Positions 1 to 5,298 of a stretch of 9,651 nt of DNA are shown here, piece by piece. Source of the DNA: ZLKRG08 sp964565165 (lineage in GTDB: Bacteria > Actinomycetota > Actinomycetes > Nanopelagicales > Nanopelagicaceae); contig CAZMDJ010000045.1 in the NCBI GenBank assembly GCA_964565165.1, positions 1 to 9,651 on the forward strand, written 5' to 3'. The notes below the pieces were generated by a model. It was not told where the DNA came from and ran no database searches. It was given only the letters and a program-made list of their open reading frames with translations. Position numbers and translations under genes: made by a program. Positions within the stretch are counted from its first letter, which is position 1. Each line of letters starts with the position of its first letter.

Positions 1-818
1 TTTTCAAATAGGTGTAACGGAAGAATTGGCTCTTTAGCGCGCTTCTCTTGAAGGAAGAAGAGGATGCCAAAGATAATTCCGACCACAAGATAAGTAAGGG
101 TGCGTGGATCGCTCCAACCATTCTCTGGTCCATAAACAGATAGAGTCAGAAGAATTGGCACGACCGAGAGAATTAGAAGTAATGCGCCGAGATAATCGAT
201 TGAATGCTCGCGCTTAACTTTTGGAATATGTAGCACCATCGAGGTAACTACAAGTGAAACCAAACCAAATGGAATATTGATGTAGAAAATCCAGCGCCAA
301 CCAGTAATTCCAAGGATGTGATGGTGATCAGAGAAGTAGCCTCCGAGTAGCGGGCCTGCAACAGATGAGAGGCCCCAAACCGCACCGAAATAACCTTGAT
401 AACGACCGCGTTCGCGAGGTGGAACGATGTCACCAATAATCACGAAGGTAAGCGCCATTAGACCACCAGCGCCTAGGCCTTGTAGAGCGCGAGTTGCAAT
501 CAACTGTGTCATATTCTGCGATGCACCAGCAAGGACTGAACCTAATAAGAAGGTAATGGTTGCGAACTGGAAAACTACACGGCGACCATAAAGATCTGAA
601 ATCTTTCCGTAAAGCGGAGTAGCCGCAGTTGAAGTTAATAGATAAGCGGTAACAACCCAGGTGTAATGGTTGAGTCCGTTAAATTCTTCAACGATATTTT
701 TTAGCGCTGTTGAAACAATTGTTTGATCAAGCGCGGCTAAGAGCATTCCGGTCATCAATCCAAAGAGGATGACCATGATCTCTTTATGTGTGTGTTCTTT
801 TCGCATTTCCTGAGACAT
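1..818 (-). CDS. MFS transporter, DHA2 (EmrB/QacA-like) family, 3' end outside window
   Basis: Reading leftwards from ATG at 818, the frame stays open for 272 codons to the window edge, so this is the N-terminal half of the gene. The protein is strongly hydrophobic. It carries MFS hallmarks: LDQTIVSTAL (30-39, end of TM1, typical of DHA2 drug:H+ antiporters), GKISDLYGRR (71-80, motif A between TM2 and TM3), RALQGLGAGG (110-119), GPLLGG (155-160, antiporter motif C) and WRWIFYINIP (174-183). DHA2 members usually have 14 membrane segments and about 500 residues, so roughly half is missing. The family exports drugs or other small hydrophobic compounds by proton exchange; the substrate cannot be read here. 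An alternative start at 806 is possible, but neither start has a well-spaced Shine-Dalgarno. It lies 17 bp after greA on the same strand and is probably co-transcribed. Family call is firm, substrate unknown. Confidence 0.9.
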   Translation of the reverse strand, partial: MSQEMRKEHTHKEIMVILFGLMTGMLLAALDQTIVSTALKNIVEEFNGLNHYTWVVTAYLLTSTAATPLYGKISDLYGRRVVFQFATITFLLGSVLAGASQNMTQLIATRALQGLGAGGLMALTFVIIGDIVPPRERGRYQGYFGAVWGLSSVAGPLLGGYFSDHHHILGITGWRWIFYINIPFGLVSLVVTSMVLHIPKVKREHSIDYLGALLLILSVVPILLTLSVYGPENGWSDPRTLTYLVVGIIFGILFFLQEKRAKEPILPLHLFE

Positions 819-835
819 AGGGAAATGCTATCTGC

Positions 836-1309
836 TTAAGCGAAGGGATTGGCCTCGAGAATTGCTACTTGGAAGGTCTTTCCGTTTGGTGCGGTGTAAG
901 CAACGGTATCTCCAACTTTCTTGCCATTAACTGCGCTACCTAATGGAGATTTCTCTGAATAAACATCTAAATCGCCAGATGAAATTTCACGTGATCCAAG
1001 TAGGAATTTCATCTCATCGCCAGCAAAATCAACAGTGACAATCATTCCTGGACCAACAACGCCAGCTTCGCCAACAGGAGGAGCGCCAATATGTGCGTGT
1101 TCAAGCATATGTTTCAATTGCTTGATTCGAGCTTCGTTCTTTCCTTGCTCTTCACGAGCAGCGTGGTAGCCACCGTTCTCTTTTAAATCTCCTTCAGCGC
1201 GAGCTGCTTCAATCTTTTTAACAATCTCTGCGCGCTTTGGGCCTTCGAGTTCGGCAAGTTCAGCCGCTAAGCGATCAGCAGCCTCTTGGGTCAACCATGT
1301 CTGTGTCAT
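836..1309 (-). CDS. greA: Transcription elongation factor GreA
   Basis: A 157-residue protein of normal GreA length. GreA binds the secondary channel of RNA polymerase and stimulates cleavage of backtracked RNA, so that arrested complexes restart. Residues 1-75 form the charged N-terminal coiled coil. The tip sequence EGDLKENGGYHAAREEQG begins at E39 and contains D41 and E44, which match in position and context the acidic pair that E. coli GreA inserts into the active site. The C-terminal half (from about 80) is the FKBP-like domain, with SPLGSAVNGKKVGD typical of the family. The ATG at 1309 has no clear Shine-Dalgarno, but the N-terminus aligns with the family. It sits 18 bp after DUF4307 and 17 bp before the MFS gene, so a three-gene transcript is likely. 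The greA-DUF4307 pair is conserved in actinobacteria (Rv1080c-Rv1081c in M. tuberculosis, from memory). Confidence 0.97.
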   Translation of the reverse strand: MTQTWLTQEAADRLAAELAELEGPKRAEIVKKIEAARAEGDLKENGGYHAAREEQGKNEARIKQLKHMLEHAHIGAPPVGEAGVVGPGMIVTVDFAGDEMKFLLGSREISSGDLDVYSEKSPLGSAVNGKKVGDTVAYTAPNGKTFQVAILEANPFA

Positions 1310-1327
1310 AAGGAGCAGAAGTTTATA

Positions 1328-1711
1328 TTAACGAGCGGCGTAGCAGCGAACTACAGATGCTGAAACGGAATGCACACGCGTAGGTATTTGAGTTGTTACG
1401 CGTAGATGTTTTTCACCCGCAGGGATGCGGTGCACGATTTCGCCGACAATAAATTTATCTAGATCGACTGCAGTCAGTGTGCAATCGATTGCTTGCTTTG
1501 GATCGTTTCTTGTAATTTCAAAGGTGATGCCCATGGACTTTTCGTTGACCTCCTTAAATGAAATCAAATTTGCAGTCACAGTTGGATTGGAATGGAAATA
1601 GCCGGTCCAAAATAACCAACCAACCAATGCGGCGAAAATTGCATATGGAATAAAGCGGAGTGGGCTGCGCTTGCGACCATATCGGTCGTCCATATCTAGC
1701 GGTTCGCTCAT
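1328..1711 (-). CDS. DUF4307 family membrane protein (Rv1081c-like)
   Basis: A 127-residue protein of unknown function. The N-terminus has DDRYGRKRS (8-16), the RYG..R signature I associate with actinobacterial DUF4307 proteins. One membrane segment follows at about 20-38 (FIPYAIFAALVGWLFWTGYF), then a soluble domain of about 85 residues rich in beta-strand patterns, probably outside the membrane. A TLTAVDLDKFIVGE segment and a single cysteine pair (C77 and C123) lie in that domain; the second cysteine is four residues from the end. The gene is the first of a run with greA and the MFS transporter. Its start codon lies only 18 bp from the divergent small membrane protein. No Shine-Dalgarno precedes the ATG at 1711, so a leaderless transcript is possible. 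The family assignment rests on the signature, the length and the greA neighbour; the role is not known. Confidence 0.85.
   Translation of the reverse strand: MSEPLDMDDRYGRKRSPLRFIPYAIFAALVGWLFWTGYFHSNPTVTANLISFKEVNEKSMGITFEITRNDPKQAIDCTLTAVDLDKFIVGEIVHRIPAGEKHLRVTTQIPTRVHSVSASVVRCYAAR
1671..1698 (+). promoter_or_regulatory. Tentative promoter for the 1730-3579 operon, inside DUF4307
   Basis: With 18 bp between the divergent start codons, the plus-strand promoter must lie within DUF4307 coding DNA. The best pair I see is TTGCGA (1671-1676) and TATCTA (1693-1698) with 16 bp between, which would start RNA near 1705. Both hexamers deviate from the sigma-70 consensus, so this is a guess that needs 5'-end data. 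Confidence 0.22.
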
Positions 1712-1718
1712 AGGAGGT
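1712..1718 (+). promoter_or_regulatory. Shine-Dalgarno AGGAGGT for the 43-aa ORF
   Basis: AGGAGGT is a near-perfect anti-16S match, 11 nt before the ATG at 1730. It begins one base beyond the start codon of the divergent DUF4307 gene (CAT at 1709-1711). It is the main evidence that the small ORF is translated. Confidence 0.6.
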
Positions 1719-1729
1719 ATTCTCTCACT

Positions 1730-1861
1730 ATGAATAAGACAAGCGTGGACGTTGGCGTAGCAGGTTCAATCACAATGATCGTATTAACGGTCGCAGTGGT
1801 GGTGCTTTTACGTAGTTTCTATAAGCGCTATACAAATGTTAAGAAAGATAAAGACCAGTAA
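1730..1861 (+). CDS. Small single-TM protein, 43 aa (possible Rv1083-type)
   Basis: An ATG at 1730 opens a 43-codon ORF ending TAA at 1859-1861. The product has a short polar N-terminus (MNKTSVDVGVAGS), one hydrophobic helix at about 14-28 (ITMIVLTVAVVVLLR) and a basic tail (RSFYKRYTNVKKDKDQ), consistent with a one-pass membrane protein with its C-terminus inside. A strong Shine-Dalgarno, AGGAGGT at 1712-1718, lies 11 nt upstream, rather far but the only ribosome site nearby. The stop is 2 bp from the SURF1 start, so the two are probably translated from one mRNA. Small actinobacterial proteins with the same plan, a helix followed by an RSM/RNM-type basic stretch, lie beside mca near this locus (Rv1083 in M. 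tuberculosis, from memory). I infer a relation from position and plan only. Function unknown. Confidence 0.72.
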   Translation: MNKTSVDVGVAGSITMIVLTVAVVVLLRSFYKRYTNVKKDKDQ

Positions 1862-1863
1862 TA

Positions 1864-2511
1864 ATGAAGAAGCTATGGCAGTGGCTGGCAACTGCCCTTT
1901 TGGTCTCGATCTTTCTCTCGCTTGCTAATTGGCAATGGAATCGCGCAGATGAATTAAAGAACCCTGCGCAAGTTGATCAAACCATTCTTCCGATTGATTC
2001 GGTGATTGCACCAACGGAAACAATTAAAGAGGAGCAAGTCGGTCGCCGAGTCTCGCTAACAGGCCACTATGTAAGTTACTGGTTGGCACCACATCAAGAT
2101 GGAAACAAAACTTGGGATGTCGGATTATTTAAAACTAATGACAACGCGATGATTTTAATTGCTCGTGGTTTTCATAAAAATGTAATTCCAAATTTAAGCG
2201 ATACCAAAGTTATTGGTTATTTAGTACCGCAGCAGAGCAGTGATGTTGCTGAGACAAAAGATAATCAGATCGGCCGCGTTGATAGTTCACTATTTGTAAC
2301 CAAGACTGACTTGCCACTTTATGCGCCATTTGTGCAAGCTATCAGCGAAGAACCTTCATCTGGTTATGAAGCAATCCCTTTTGAAATGGGGAAGAAAGTT
2401 CCAGGTTATTACTGGCAACATATTTCTTATGTTGTCATCTGGTTCCTATTTGCGATTACCGCGGTTTTTCTTCTGTTTTATCAGCGAAGATTGGATAAAG
2501 TGCAACCATGA
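1864..2511 (+). CDS. SURF1 family protein (cytochrome oxidase assembly)
   Basis: A 215-residue protein with the SURF1 plan: two membrane helices flanking a soluble domain. The first helix (about 6-22) ends in the sequence ANWQWNRADE, equivalent to the family's GxWQxxR motif. The middle domain has RVSLTGHYV (about 62-70) and LIARGFHKN, matching the conserved beta-strand motifs (V.v.G.y and v.RG). The second helix (about 187-206) follows H186 in YWQHISYVVIWF, the usual H.xYa..WF signature. SURF1 proteins act in the cytoplasmic membrane and help to insert heme a into subunit I of cytochrome c oxidase. No oxidase genes lie in this window, so the partner is elsewhere. The start follows the small ORF by 2 bp without a strong Shine-Dalgarno, suggesting coupled translation. 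The stop overlaps the DUF3817 start (ATGA). Divergence from textbook SURF1 is noticeable but the ends are characteristic. Confidence 0.85.
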   Translation: MKKLWQWLATALLVSIFLSLANWQWNRADELKNPAQVDQTILPIDSVIAPTETIKEEQVGRRVSLTGHYVSYWLAPHQDGNKTWDVGLFKTNDNAMILIARGFHKNVIPNLSDTKVIGYLVPQQSSDVAETKDNQIGRVDSSLFVTKTDLPLYAPFVQAISEEPSSGYEAIPFEMGKKVPGYYWQHISYVVIWFLFAITAVFLLFYQRRLDKVQP

Positions 2512-2813
2512 AATTTGACCTAATTACGCGCTTCCGAGTTATGGCTATCATCGCCGGAATCATGTCTTTACTGCTCTGGTTTATATACATGCCGGTCAAA
2601 TACATTCTTAATGACGAGAGCCTTCACCAGGCAACTATCTGGATTCCGATGGTGCACGGATATCTCTATCCAATCTACGTGCTCTTCGCGATTCAGCTAT
2701 CTGTTGCAAAACGTTGGAAAACGCTCAATATCTTGGGGCTAATCCTGGCCGGAACTCTGCCAGTAGCTTCTATCTGGGCAGAGCGTTATGTCGTTAGAAA
2801 GTACGGCAATTAA
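2508..2813 (+). CDS. DUF3817 family integral membrane protein
   Basis: A 101-residue, very hydrophobic protein with about three membrane helices (about 10-30, 46-65 and 72-90). RFRVMAIIAGIMSLLLW near the N-terminus, PMVHGYLYPIYVLFAI in the middle and LAGTLPVASIWAER near the end are the family's three signatures (RYRVMA, P.HG.LY..Y, AGT.PF.SF..ER), including the histidine in the second helix. No biochemical function is established for the family to my knowledge. The ATG overlaps the SURF1 stop as ATGA, and the last 26 bp overlap the next gene, so translation is almost certainly coupled along the run. The association with SURF1 hints at a respiratory-membrane role, but that is inference only. 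Confidence 0.9.
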   Translation: MKFDLITRFRVMAIIAGIMSLLLWFIYMPVKYILNDESLHQATIWIPMVHGYLYPIYVLFAIQLSVAKRWKTLNILGLILAGTLPVASIWAERYVVRKYGN

Positions 2814-3579
2814 CTCTCTCAAGCGAATTATTAAAGCGCTTCTTTATCCTTGGTATGAGAAGCGTTTATTAAAGAGGCTTGATTTCACTCAGACTCCGCA
2901 TCACATCGGAATCATCGTTGATGGAAATCGTCGATGGGCAAAAGCAAATACTGTTGAAACCAAGAGCGGCCATCAAGCTGGCGCAAATAAGATCTCTGAA
3001 TTCTTAAATTGGTGTGAAGATGCGCAGGTCAAAATCGTCACCGTCTGGTTGTTATCTACCGATAACTTCAAACGGAGCCAAGAAGAGCTTGATGAACTAT
3101 TAAAGATCATTGCAAACGTAGTCGAAGAGCTCTCTGCAACAAAGCGCTGGAATGTACGTGTAGTAGGCGCGTTAGATGTATTGCCAGATTGGATGGCAGA
3201 GCAATTTAAGAAGCTGCCAGTCAATGCCGGCGCTTCATTAGATGTAAATGTTGCTATCGGGTATGGCGGCCGCCGCGAAATCGTCGATGCGATTAAGTCT
3301 TATCTACATTTCGAAAAAGATAAGGGCGCATCTTTAGAACAAGCTGCAGCAGAGTTAACAGATGAAGTAATTTCAAAGTTTCTCTATACCGCCGGCCAAC
3401 CTGATCCGGATTTGTTAATTCGTACCTCTGGCGAACAACGCCTCGGCGGATTCTTGCTCTGGCAATCAACGCACTCTGAGTTTTATTTCTGTGAAGCTTA
3501 TTGGCCAGATTTCCGCCGCGTAGATTTCTTACGCGCACTGCGTGCATACGCTCAACGCCACCGCCGCTTCGGTAAATAG
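2788..3579 (+). CDS. uppS: cis-prenyltransferase (UPP synthase family, Rv1086-like)
   Basis: A 263-residue isoprenyl diphosphate synthase that adds IPP units in Z configuration. HIGIIVDGNRRWAK (39-52) holds the Mg-binding catalytic Asp (D45); the family's usual Met before it (MDGN) is Val here. Further family motifs are STDNFKR (90-96), VAIGYGGRREIVDA (155-168), PDPDLLIRTSGEQRL (205-219, diphosphate-binding R212 and R218), GFLLWQSTHSEFYF (221-234) and a basic end (RHRRFGK). The sequence resembles M. tuberculosis Rv1086 more than its decaprenyl synthase Rv2361c, including the length and the GQPDPDL...SGEQRL block. Rv1086 makes short-chain E,Z-farnesyl diphosphate, so chain length here may be C15 rather than C50-55; that is inference. 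ATG 2788 is the only ATG, GTG or TTG in frame before the catalytic motif, so the 26-bp overlap with DUF3817 is probably real. Confidence 0.94.
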   Translation: MSLESTAINSLKRIIKALLYPWYEKRLLKRLDFTQTPHHIGIIVDGNRRWAKANTVETKSGHQAGANKISEFLNWCEDAQVKIVTVWLLSTDNFKRSQEELDELLKIIANVVEELSATKRWNVRVVGALDVLPDWMAEQFKKLPVNAGASLDVNVAIGYGGRREIVDAIKSYLHFEKDKGASLEQAAAELTDEVISKFLYTAGQPDPDLLIRTSGEQRLGGFLLWQSTHSEFYFCEAYWPDFRRVDFLRALRAYAQRHRRFGK

Positions 3580-3698
3580 TTAACCAAATCTTTACCCACG
3601 CGCTGGGGCGTGTCGTGTCCGAAATGTCTAAAGGTGGGCGTAACTTTTAACTGCTTTCCCCGTGTGGTTTATGTAAAAACTAAAGAATCGAGACGGGC
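3580..3698 (+). other. uppS-phoH2 spacer, no confident feature
   Basis: This 119-bp gap should hold the end of the SURF1-uppS transcript and the phoH2 promoter. The inverted repeat CACGC-(6 nt)-GCGTG at 3598-3613 has no T-run after it. AGTTAA near 3578 is complementary to TTAACT near 3646. I could not pick a convincing promoter or terminator. Open frames here (GTG at 3610, ATG at 3624) lack ribosome sites and are not called. Confidence 0.3.
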
Positions 3699-5006
3699 TT
3701 GTCTAAAGCTAAAAAACGTTCATATGTATTGGATACCAGCGTTCTTTTGGCAGACCCCCAGGCGTTAAAACGCTTCGCGGAGCATGAAGTAGTAATCCCA
3801 ATCGCAGTTATTGGAGAGCTCGAAACCAAACGCGATCACCCTGAATTGGGCTTCTTTGCCCGCGGTGCACTTCGCGCACTCGATGAACTTCGCGTTTCAA
3901 ATGGCCGTTTAGATCAACCAATTCAAATTACCCAAGAGGGCGGCACGTTATCTGTCGAACTTAATCACTCAGATTTAAGTTCGCTTCCTGCAGGTTTTCT
4001 TCGCGATGGCACAAACGATTCTCGTATCTTGGCAATTGCAAAGAATTTAATGGCAGATGGAAAAGATGTTGTTCTTGTAACTAAAGATCTGCCACTTCGC
4101 GTTAAAGCTTCATCTGTTGGAATTGAAGCAGAGGAGTATCGCGCCGAGTTAGTTATGAACTCTGGTTGGACCGGAATGGTTGAAGAGACAGTTCCGGGAA
4201 AAGTTATCGACGAGCTTTATGCCCACGATCGAACCCATCACGAATTTGAAGAGAAGTACCCTGTTCATACCGGAGTTGTTTTGCACTCCGAAAAAGGCAG
4301 CGCACTTGCACGTATAACTGCAAATGGCGAACTCCAATTAGTCCGCGGCGATCGCACCGCATTTGGTTTACACGGTCGAAGCGCCGAACAACGCGTTGCA
4401 CTTGATCTACTTCTAGATCCAGAGATCGGAATTGTTTCAATGGGCGGCCGCGCAGGTACCGGTAAATCAGCGCTTGCTTTAGCTGCTGGACTTGAAGCAG
4501 TAATGGAACGTCGCCAACATAAGAAAGTTGTGATCTTCCGTCCGCTCTATCCAGTTGGCGGACAGGAACTCGGATACCTGCCTGGTTCTGAAGGAGAGAA
4601 GATGTCTCCTTGGGCTCAGGCGGTCTTTGATACCTTGGGCGCTTTAGTTAGCCAACCAGTTATAGATGAGATCATCGCAAGAGGTTTGATCGAAGTTCTG
4701 CCGCTGACCCATATCCGCGGCCGCTCTCTTCACGATGCTTACGTGATCGTCGATGAAGCTCAGTCACTCGAACGAGGCGTTCTCTTAACTGTCCTCTCTC
4801 GAATCGGCCAGAACTCCAGAGTCATCCTGACCCACGACGTTGCCCAGCGCGATAACTTGCGCGTTGGCCGCCACGATGGCGTGGTCGCGGTCGTCGAGAC
4901 CCTTAAGGGCAACCCGCTCTTTGCCCACGTCACGCTGACTCGAAGCGAGCGCTCGCAAATAGCAGCCTTGGTGACGGAGCTTCTCGAAGGCCCCATAACG
5001 CTTTAA
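3699..5006 (+). CDS. phoH2: PhoH2-type PIN domain / PhoH ATPase ribonuclease-helicase
   Basis: A 435-residue two-domain protein. Residues 7-150 are a PIN nuclease domain with the expected acidic residues: D12 in VLDTSVLLADP, E40 in VIGELE, D107 near GTNDSRIL and D130 in VTKDLP. Residues 225-435 are the PhoH ATPase, with Walker A GGRAGTGKSALA (249-260, K256), FRPLYPVGGQELGYLPG (280-296), Walker B AYVIVDEAQ (347-355, D352 E353), LTHDVAQRDN (377-386) and LTRSERS (413-419). Characterised mycobacterial PhoH2 unwinds and cleaves RNA using ATP; the same is expected here in the cytoplasm. The start is TTG at 3699: an in-frame TAA at 3681-3683 leaves no ATG or GTG upstream, and the next Met is beyond the PIN active-site Asp. 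The Shine-Dalgarno is poor. In mycobacteria an overlapping upstream ORF (phoAT) has been described; I see no credible equivalent. Confidence 0.95.
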   Translation: MSKAKKRSYVLDTSVLLADPQALKRFAEHEVVIPIAVIGELETKRDHPELGFFARGALRALDELRVSNGRLDQPIQITQEGGTLSVELNHSDLSSLPAGFLRDGTNDSRILAIAKNLMADGKDVVLVTKDLPLRVKASSVGIEAEEYRAELVMNSGWTGMVEETVPGKVIDELYAHDRTHHEFEEKYPVHTGVVLHSEKGSALARITANGELQLVRGDRTAFGLHGRSAEQRVALDLLLDPEIGIVSMGGRAGTGKSALALAAGLEAVMERRQHKKVVIFRPLYPVGGQELGYLPGSEGEKMSPWAQAVFDTLGALVSQPVIDEIIARGLIEVLPLTHIRGRSLHDAYVIVDEAQSLERGVLLTVLSRIGQNSRVILTHDVAQRDNLRVGRHDGVVAVVETLKGNPLFAHVTLTRSERSQIAALVTELLEGPITL

Positions 5007-5011
5007 GGAGG
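5006..5011 (+). promoter_or_regulatory. Strong Shine-Dalgarno overlapping the phoH2 stop
   Basis: AGGAGG (continuing GAG) begins on the last A of the phoH2 TAA and ends 6 nt before GTG 5018. No longer gene follows in the reachable frame, so either the 23-codon ORF is used or this site is a leftover of a lost downstream gene. Confidence 0.5.
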
Positions 5012-5016
5012 GAGAA

Positions 5017-5080
5017 AGTGAGCGTAGAAAAAGCTCGCGTCTTTGTTGCGGCCTTTTTCGAAGCTCAGCTTTCGCTCGCT
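5017..5080 (+). other. Candidate structured RNA segment downstream of phoH2
   Basis: Three nested or adjacent helices can be drawn by hand. AGTGAGCG (5017-5024) pairs with CGCTCGCT (5073-5080) with one G-U. Inside it, GAAAAAG (5027-5033) pairs perfectly with CTTTTTC (5053-5059), and the helix continues through one mismatch and a wobble to CGC/GCG around a 9-nt loop. AAG-CTCAG-CTT (5061-5071) is a small third hairpin. Together they draw as a three-way junction that would hide the GTG at 5018. This is pairing by eye with no energy calculation or covariation, so chance is a real alternative. Confidence 0.25.
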
Positions 5081-5089
5081 TGGATGTGA
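5018..5089 (+). CDS. Possible 23-codon small ORF after phoH2
   Basis: GTG at 5018 opens 23 codons ending TGA at 5087-5089; the peptide begins MSVEKARVFVAAFFEAQ and ends LSLAWM. AGGAGG at 5006-5011 stands 6 nt before the GTG, the best-spaced ribosome site in the window, and its first base is the last base of the phoH2 stop codon, so coupled translation is plausible. Against it: the peptide is very short, it matches no family I know, and the same DNA can fold (the GTG lies in a predicted stem). It could be a leader peptide, a coupled micro-ORF or a chance frame. Homologues would settle this. Confidence 0.35.
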   Translation: MSVEKARVFVAAFFEAQLSLAWM

Positions 5090-5298
5090 CGTAACCTCAA
5101 AAATCTCACAGTGACATATCGGGGCAATTCGGACATACCCCGTCCTGACCTGCACTTTTATCTCGCCTTCCGACCTGTGGAGAAAGATTTTCCCCAGTTT
5201 TGGCAGTTTTAAGTTGGCGAATGTCGGTGCTCATTGAAAGCCTATGGCAGTGCTCGGAACTCCTCTGAGCAATTTAGGTGATGAGAGCAGGTGAGGCC
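5090..5298 (+). other. Leader/intergenic region before the lytic transglycosylase
   Basis: About 210 bp without a gene. It holds CGGGG (5120-5124) opposite CCCCG (5138-5142), and a competing pair GGAC (5131-5134) / GTCC (5142-5145) sharing G5142. Next is the terminator-like hairpin at 5175-5201. Then GTGCTC occurs twice (5227-5232 and 5250-5255), each able to pair with GAGCA at 5267-5271 just before the gene. Such either-or pairings are what a regulated leader would show, but each helix is short. I see no match to the conserved core of the c-di-AMP (ydaO) riboswitch that controls cell-wall hydrolases in other actinobacteria. No convincing promoter was found. Confidence 0.3.
5175..5201 (+). 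terminator. Terminator-like hairpin
   Basis: CTG-T-GGAGAA (5175-5184) pairs with TTTTCC-C-CAG (5188-5197) with one T/C mismatch and one G-U wobble around a 3-nt loop, and is followed by TTTT (5198-5201) and another TTTT at 5207-5210. It could end the phoH2 transcript or act as an attenuator of the transglycosylase gene. The stem is A/T-rich and imperfect, so it would be weak. Confidence 0.38.

Noticed and set aside
2321..2518. 65-codon second-frame ORF inside the SURF1 gene
   Set aside because: Overlaps the conserved SURF1 C-terminus in another frame and has no ribosome site.
3610..3769. Open frame from GTG 3610 running into phoH2, a possible phoAT-like antitoxin
   Set aside because: No ribosome site, odd Cys/Arg-rich composition, and no resemblance I can identify to mycobacterial PhoAT.
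4204..4440. Minus-strand ORFs opposite phoH2 (4149-4337, 4204-4440, 4760-4996)
   Set aside because: All lie antisense to the PhoH2 domains, without ribosome sites or recognisable products.
4945..4956. Perfect 12-bp palindrome GCGAGCGCTCGC in phoH2
   Set aside because: It encodes conserved SERSQ residues in LTRSERSQ; codon choice explains it and no second copy was seen.
5111..5160. c-di-AMP (ydaO) riboswitch before the cell-wall hydrolase
   Set aside because: GGGGCAATTCGG loosely recalls part of the motif, but the other conserved blocks are missing in the surrounding sequence.
5176..5184. DnaA-box-like TTCTCCACA on the minus strand
   Set aside because: A single near-match with one mismatch, part of a hairpin, with no cluster of boxes or AT-rich unwinding region nearby.
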